Shown here piece by piece: positions 57,768-64,000 of a stretch of DNA of 64,000 nucleotides. A program made the position numbers and the translations under genes. Origin of the DNA: Hofstenia miamia (Eukaryota > Xenacoelomorpha > Acoela). The stretch covers positions 413,203-477,202 of the forward strand of contig SCFE01000070.1 in NCBI GenBank assembly GCA_004352715.1. The letters run 5' to 3'. The notes beneath the pieces are model-generated. The model was not told the origin of the DNA and made no database searches. It saw only the letters and a list, made by a program, of their open reading frames with translations. The first letter of the stretch is position 1, and each line of letters begins with the position of its first letter.

Positions 57768-58008
57768 CAGTGGCGTACCCAGGAGGGGGCATGGTGGAAT
57801 GTCCCCCGTCAGGTTTCCAAATTTAATTTTGACTGGATAAATTAAAAAAAAATTTTCGTAAAAAATTGAAAAATTTAAAATCTAAGATCGTGAAATGCAT
57901 TTTTAGTGTCTATTTTTTCAATATTTTCAAAAACTTTCGCGGGGCTTTGCCCCGCATTGGGAAATAACAGTGATGTCCCCCCGTCAGAAAATCCTGGGTA
58001 CGCCCCTG
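57768..58008. mobile_element. hAT MITE, perfect 8-bp target duplication
   Basis: 241-bp element with termini CAGTGGCGTACCCAGGA / TCCTGGGTACGCCCCTG. It is flanked by identical ATTCAGGG (57760-57767 and 58009-58016). The 8-bp duplication and CAGNGGCG start are diagnostic of hAT non-autonomous elements. No coding capacity. The intact target duplication indicates a fairly young insertion. Confidence 0.92.
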
Positions 58009-58016
58009 ATTCAGGG

Positions 58017-60149
58017 TGACTGAATCAAGAAGCTTTTAGTCGCGACTCGTTTCAACACGATTCCCAAATGATCGTCGGAGTCTATCTAATTATTATCATG
58101 TAGATAAAAATACTTAAAAGTACATGCGAGAGAAAATATAACACTAGCACGGAGGTAAACCAAATTGATTCTATCAAAAGAATTACAGGTTGCCCTACGT
58201 TTATACACAAAACACAATCGGAGCCCTATTTTTTAGTTGAGATCCTAAACTTTCACTATTAGTCGTTACTGGCTTAATAGATGCAATCAATTAAATATAG
58301 AGGCCCCGATTGTGTCCCGAGTGATATTACAATATCTGGGGTCCTAAGAGTACCTCAAACAGTCTTTACGTAATATACAACAATGTTTCAGGTATTTGTG
58401 CTCAAATAGTCTTGAAACTTCTAAATATAGTATTAGTTGTATGTTTTCATGAAAAGTCAATCAATATCACCAAATTTCACATAAATCTTTCAAAACTGTT
58501 AAACAATTAAGAATTCTGAGGTACGAAAAGTACCCCCCAAATCGTCATTAAAGATTGATGCATTACCAGTGCTCATATACAAAAAATTCCGAACATCTAG
58601 TTCCATGATTTTTAAAAGGTTTGATTCAAGCAGAAATAGTTAGGTGGAACATGAATGAACTGAGGCAGCTAAACAGGAAGACTAGGATGCTACAAGCAAC
58701 AGAAAAAGCATTGAAGGATTAGAAAAATTACTCAGTTAAGTTCATTGTTTGTAAAATTTAGTATGCATTTTCTTGAGAGAAGCACAATTGGTCTCATACA
58801 AAGCTTAGATGAGTCAATGCTTTTAACATTTTAAGTTGTAAAGATGCGCTTCAAATGCTTGAAGTGCTCTGAGTAAAATGCTAAGACTCATTATCTCATT
58901 GCTTTCAGTGGAAAACAATCTTTGATGAAATTTAAAGGAGCTTCCGACAAATTCATTCTAAATAAATTGTAGTAATTTTCATAGAAATCTGCGTACCACA
59001 GTTTTTCTCAGCTCTATGTAAGTGTGCGAATTTTCAAAATATCAGCTGATCAAAAAGTTTCCGAGCCACACCATGACAGACTGGAAAACAAACAACAACT
59101 ACGATCCAAACTAAGCATTAGTCCACTCGACTCACACATTATACCAAATTATTTATTTGAAAGTTCACAAAATTTTTGCAAACAATTTTAATCTCTCTAA
59201 CACTGCAACGCAACACAACACTCCACTTTATGATATCAACACCGCAATTCATCGCAATAGATGAAATGAAATCAATATATTGCCTTCCAGATTTTGAAAA
59301 TTTTTAGTCTAGATCGCGGTCTGGTGTGTTCCAGTCCAGTCCCATCAGTAATATCTACAAATAATCGTTGCTATTCCATTGTTTGAAATAATGTTTAATC
59401 TCGCACATCACACTCAAATGAGATGCAGATTATTCAATTCAACAGATTGTCATTGATTTCTCGTGTAATTGCGAATAAGAGAAGTGCGATGACATAATCG
59501 CATAGCGTACTTAAGGGTGCTTATGATTCTCTACAATTCCCTAAAAAATCATCATAGATAATGAATGACATTTTCCTTAAAAATTATACAAATGTATTCT
59601 AGTCGCTTGCAACCTTCTTTATGGAAGTTGACTTTGGCATTGTAATACAGTCAATGTAGTTTTACCACCATGAATAATATATTAGCATTTTACCACCAAT
59701 ACTTTGTTAGAACAATGTATTTTAGACCTACTTTTCAATGCCCAAAAGACGAGAACAGACAGAACCTCCCATTGTTGTAAAATCTGACACGAAATTTACT
59801 TCTGGTCAAAGTGAAAGATACTTTTCCATCCAGGGCTTAACAGTTACTTGTCTCATGAAATAGTTCAAGATGTAGAATGCTTACAAAGGCCATATAAACT
59901 CATCAAATAAACATAATATACTGATATTTCTTTATTGTTAAGATCTGCTATTAATGCATGGCATAATCACTATAAACTTTGTTTTCTCTACAAACCTTCA
60001 AATTGAGGGGTTCTGGTTTTAACTTTCTTACTATCATATATCAAATCGTAGGAATCTTTAAGCGTACCATATTCTGTAGTTCGTTAATGAGGCTACAAAG
60101 CTTTCCGGTCTGATCATGATATATTCAGTTCTATGTGAAGCATACATAA
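58017..60149. other. Intergenic region
   Basis: About 2.1 kb without a supportable gene. It contains the imperfect hairpin at 58212-58315 and otherwise unremarkable AT-rich sequence. Confidence 0.5.
58212..58315. repeat. Imperfect 104-nt hairpin
   Basis: The left arm begins acacaatcggagccctattt; the right arm ends agaggccccgattgtgt. About 29-base arms match at roughly three quarters of positions, and the loop itself contains ctatta/taatag. It could be a tiny MITE or a foldback RNA. No target duplication was found. Confidence 0.5.
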
Positions 60150-60850
60150 AATTAATAAAATTTAGTTCGAGGAATTCACCAGTTCCCGAGGAGTCTGAGA
60201 GCATTCCTTCGGACTCTAGTTGTTCTTTTGGTAATGCAAAATCCTCCAAGTATCTCTTAAGTTTCTTACTCACTGCTTCTAGTACTCCTACACTACCAGG
60301 ACTACTTTACATTCTTTACCTTCAATAACCTCTAATTTTTCTTGGCAAATCAATTTACTTGTATATCTTCTCTTTCTACTTGTTTATTACACTCCTGTCA
60401 TTTAGTACTGTTGTGTCTACACTTTTCCCATTTTTTCCTCTTTATCTACTCATATTTTTCCTAACCTATGCCCATTCTGTACCAACTTCTCACATCCTGC
60501 TATCAGATGATCTACAGTCTCCAACTCTTTATTACAAAGCCTACACTACCTCCGCTCTTTTTTCTATGCGCTTCTTTACCCAATATGTCGAACCGTAGTT
60601 GTTCGAAGATGTCTCTCTGGAATATGTTCCGCCTAAAGGTCAAACTGTCCCCATCTTCTGGCCTGTACTCCATCTGCACCTCCTTACTCTCTATTTCTGG
60701 TCCCTCACTTAACCATATACTCTCCAGAAACTTACTGCTCTAGCTGTAGCCTTTTCTCCTCCATCTAGATTTTTGTAGAATCTTCCTTCTTGGGTCTCAA
60801 ACTGCATATTGTCGTTTGCCTGCTCTGTTATAAAGATGCTCGCGCATTAT
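60150..60850 (-). mobile_element. Decayed non-LTR reverse transcriptase, minus-strand copy
   Basis: The minus-strand sequence at 60815-60650 matches the plus-strand copy at 52265-52410 (QEGRFYKNLDGGEK, then a W/G-rich piece). Further on it encodes a C-terminal zinc-binding motif CRLCNKELETVDHLIAGC (60545-60492; C-x2-C-x8-H-x4-C), a hallmark of the C-terminus of these elements. A final stretch, VSKKLKRYLEDFALPKEQ (to about 60200), follows. The catalytic RT region is missing between these parts. The copy runs into the third assembly gap. Confidence 0.65.
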
Positions 60851-60854
60851 CACC

Positions 60855-61854
60855 NNNNNNNNNNNNNNNNNNNNNNNNNNNNNNNNNNNNNNNNNNNNNN
60901 NNNNNNNNNNNNNNNNNNNNNNNNNNNNNNNNNNNNNNNNNNNNNNNNNNNNNNNNNNNNNNNNNNNNNNNNNNNNNNNNNNNNNNNNNNNNNNNNNNNN
61001 NNNNNNNNNNNNNNNNNNNNNNNNNNNNNNNNNNNNNNNNNNNNNNNNNNNNNNNNNNNNNNNNNNNNNNNNNNNNNNNNNNNNNNNNNNNNNNNNNNNN
61101 NNNNNNNNNNNNNNNNNNNNNNNNNNNNNNNNNNNNNNNNNNNNNNNNNNNNNNNNNNNNNNNNNNNNNNNNNNNNNNNNNNNNNNNNNNNNNNNNNNNN
61201 NNNNNNNNNNNNNNNNNNNNNNNNNNNNNNNNNNNNNNNNNNNNNNNNNNNNNNNNNNNNNNNNNNNNNNNNNNNNNNNNNNNNNNNNNNNNNNNNNNNN
61301 NNNNNNNNNNNNNNNNNNNNNNNNNNNNNNNNNNNNNNNNNNNNNNNNNNNNNNNNNNNNNNNNNNNNNNNNNNNNNNNNNNNNNNNNNNNNNNNNNNNN
61401 NNNNNNNNNNNNNNNNNNNNNNNNNNNNNNNNNNNNNNNNNNNNNNNNNNNNNNNNNNNNNNNNNNNNNNNNNNNNNNNNNNNNNNNNNNNNNNNNNNNN
61501 NNNNNNNNNNNNNNNNNNNNNNNNNNNNNNNNNNNNNNNNNNNNNNNNNNNNNNNNNNNNNNNNNNNNNNNNNNNNNNNNNNNNNNNNNNNNNNNNNNNN
61601 NNNNNNNNNNNNNNNNNNNNNNNNNNNNNNNNNNNNNNNNNNNNNNNNNNNNNNNNNNNNNNNNNNNNNNNNNNNNNNNNNNNNNNNNNNNNNNNNNNNN
61701 NNNNNNNNNNNNNNNNNNNNNNNNNNNNNNNNNNNNNNNNNNNNNNNNNNNNNNNNNNNNNNNNNNNNNNNNNNNNNNNNNNNNNNNNNNNNNNNNNNNN
61801 NNNNNNNNNNNNNNNNNNNNNNNNNNNNNNNNNNNNNNNNNNNNNNNNNNNNNN
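60855..61854. other. Assembly gap (1000 N)
   Basis: Exactly 1000 N, interrupting or adjoining the minus-strand LINE copy. Confidence 0.98.
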
Positions 61855-62550
61855 TGTTTAAATACCGCTTTAATAAAAGTTCTACTACTACTACTTATGT
61901 GTGGAGGACTAACAATTTTTGTTCAGATATATTTTCATATATATATATGTATGTGATTTTATTTGTCATCAATTGGTCACACGGTCAAAATTTTAGGGTG
62001 TCCAGAAGTTTGGCAATTCTAGGGTATATTGATTTTTACTTAAATAATATGCTAACAGTTGTGAAATGTGATCACGCCCATTTTTCAATGGGAGTTATTG
62101 GTTAAAATCCAATCTGTTCGAAAATACTTTACGTTAATGTCAAGAATTATTTTATGGTAATTTACAATAGATTGTTGAAATTTATTATTAAGTACTATAT
62201 GTAATATAAATTGATATTTCATTGACTCTGCAGGATTCTAACCTACTTCTTCTGTACAAGTGTACAGCTCTGTTATCCTTACACCACAAATCAGAAATCA
62301 CTTTTATTATAATCTAAAATAAACAAATGTTTGAATAAATTAGCTATACGCAGCCTTAAAGTTCATGAATTAGATTTTTGAATAGAAGATGCAATATCAT
62401 AGAGTAGACATTTTTGAAGCAGCCTACAAAAAAAATTTGCTTAGCATGTATAGAAAATATATAAAACATTTGGAAAGAAATGCATAAAACTCACCACAAT
62501 AAAAATGAATTCGCTTACAATACAAAATATCGAACTAAACAAGCACAGGT
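61855..62550. other. Non-coding sequence after the gap
   Basis: It starts with a short (CTA)n run (about 61883-61896). No gene recognised. Confidence 0.5.
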
Positions 62551-62554
62551 AGAC

Positions 62555-62955
62555 AAATATCGAGGCAGGTAAAAATGTAATTTAAATGTCCAAGGCAACA
62601 AGAAATTTTTTAATAGGAATTCCGAGGCATGTGAAAATTAACTTTAAAAGTTCGAGGCAGCAAGAAATTTTACTATAAAAAGTCCGAGGCAGGTGAAAAA
62701 TTTTTAATAGAAAGTCCAAGGCAGGTGAAAAATTCACTTTAAATGTCAGAGGCCTCAACAAATTTTACTTTAGAAAGTGCTAGGCAGGTGAAAAATTAAC
62801 GTTAAAAGTCCGAGGCAGCAAAAAATTCTACTTAAGCAAGTCCCAGGCAGCTATTAAAGATTTCATAAAATGCAGACAATCTGATTGGATAAAAATATAT
62901 ATTTACGTAGTTTACGTGACGTCATCAAAATGCCTCAAAGTCCAAGGCACGTTTT
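62555..62955 (+). repeat. Degenerate minisatellite (rtCCGAGGCAGGTGAAAA unit)
   Basis: About ten variants of aagtccgaggcaggtgaaaa or its partner (gtccgaggcagcaagaaatt) are spaced about 25-50 bases apart, alternating between 'aggtgaaaa' and 'agcaagaaa' types. The array fades after 62850 with a last unit at about 62938. Non-coding; spacers are not unique sequences of fixed length, so it is not CRISPR-like. Confidence 0.75.
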
Positions 62956-63143
62956 AAAGATTCCGTACGTCACACGTTTTAATCTAAGTCGGGATTAGTC
63001 ACTGTGTTTTAAATATATTGACATTAGTAAAAATATATGAGCCAATTACGTCCCATGAGTTGTGCTTGGGTTCTCTCTAATTAACGTTGTCCACTATCTA
63101 TTTCTTCGTAATTCCTCATGCTATATCCTATAGTGTAATGTGA

Positions 63144-63320
63144 AATGAAGAAGCTTATAAACGCAGTAAACTGCTAAAAACACTAGAAGATATCGGTGAT
63201 AACCCGGCTGGAAGAAGAATTTCTTCACACGACATACAAATCGGTGAGTGGCAGGAAATGAGAGACGCGATGGCATTACAAACAAAATATGGGCGTGCAG
63301 TAAAGATCAAGCCAGATTAA
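63144..63320 (+). CDS. Short coding-like segment, unknown (possible last exon or gene relic)
   Basis: 58 open codons ending at TAA 63318-63320 with protein-like composition and raised GC: SKLLKTLEDIGDNPAGRRIS, SHDIQIGEWQEMRDAMALQT, KYGRAVKIKPD. No ATG at the start. A TGA lies just upstream (63141), and the nearest acceptor-like site (tatcctatag, ending 63133) leaves that stop in frame. So it is either the last exon with an unseen acceptor or a relic. The family is not recognised. Confidence 0.3.
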   Translation, partial: NEEAYKRSKLLKTLEDIGDNPAGRRISSHDIQIGEWQEMRDAMALQTKYGRAVKIKPD

Positions 63321-64000
63321 CGATGAGGATGTGCCCCTGTTGATCGGGGGCAAAGTAACCAGAGTGAAATCTACTGGACATTGTGTGAAACTTTCTTTTT
63401 GTGTTTGATTTAGTAATATATGAATGTAAATATATAGCTTTCCATCTGTGTTTTATTTAGACATGTCGAATACTAAATACTATTATTATTAACCTCACCA
63501 TTATTTTAACCAGTCTGTTTATGTAATTTAAACTAGAATATTATTCGTATACATTATTTTCGCTAAATTATGTAAAATTAACTAAGTTTAATGAAAAATC
63601 TCTTATTACAAAATGCAAGATCAAAAGGACACTGAAAAAATCCGTTCTCTCCAATGCTCCCTACGTCTAATTTATTTTGCAAAAGATGGTATAATCTAAT
63701 TAATACATTGTTTATTTGTACATGATTTAGTTTTAAGAACCAGACGATTTTATATATTCCCGGTGAAAAAGATCTGTGTTTCATTGATACATAACAAAAT
63801 AAAAGCTAATTCTCCACTAGCGTAAATGGCTTAAACATTTTTGAGGTAACCAACTTATTATTAGTGTTCAAAACACGTTTTAGTTCCCTGCGATTATCTC
63901 TCATAGAAATAGATTGCTGTGTACATTAATTTGCGTTATTTCTCCATCTCGATTGACGAATTCCATGTTAACATATGAAAGAGAAGACAGAGTGGTGCAT
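63321..64000. other. Non-coding sequence to window end
   Basis: No gene recognised. The minus-strand open frame 63578-63784 has no known motif. Confidence 0.45.

Noticed and set aside
62555-62955. CRISPR array
   Set aside because: Repeat units are degenerate, spacing is irregular, spacers resemble each other, and the genome is eukaryotic.

Overview
This is an AT-rich (about 30% GC by eye) metazoan nuclear scaffold segment. The evidence is a class A GPCR coded in spliced exons, CR1/L2-like and RTE-like LINE fragments, a Ty3/gypsy-like gag-protease relic, and hAT-, piggyBac- and Harbinger-type MITEs. I see no bacterial gene organisation. The repeat families suggest an aquatic invertebrate (cnidarian or tunicate grade), but I cannot name the species. 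Three 1000-base N blocks are fixed-size scaffold gaps of unknown true length. Four single 'n' bases (8506, 16152, 17717, 40963) sit on structural junctions.

Layout. At 1-7870 there is block A, the TM3-TM7 exon of a GPCR (2257-2918), and a 1.3 kb foldback transposon (3478-4773). From 7875 to 41711 the window is dominated by imperfect tandem copies of a composite unit. I label its blocks A (about 1.4 kb, non-coding), B (gag relic), C (about 1.2 kb with a GC-rich mini-ORF), D (about 0.9 kb) and E (a secreted-protein gene). The order is A, B, C, D, C', D', E, A', B', C'', E', D'', A''. E carries an intact 249-residue secreted or surface protein of unknown family; E' is its decayed paralogue. Comparing copies exposes clean insertions, including a 2,046 bp element in E' with a 6-bp target duplication.

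From 42712 to 60854 there is a minus-strand GPCR first exon (TM1-TM2) whose intron phase matches the exon at 2257. There is also a piggyBac-type MITE, a GC-rich 5'-truncated LINE with an intact 871-residue reverse transcriptase ORF ending in two C2H2 fingers (48178-50793), two decayed copies of another reverse transcriptase family in opposite orientations, and several hAT-like MITEs. The last part (61855-64000) is mostly non-coding, with a degenerate minisatellite and one short coding-like segment.

The probable host genes are the GPCR exon(s) and the secreted protein E. Everything else recognisable is mobile-element derived. No tRNA, rRNA, CRISPR array or prokaryotic operon was found.
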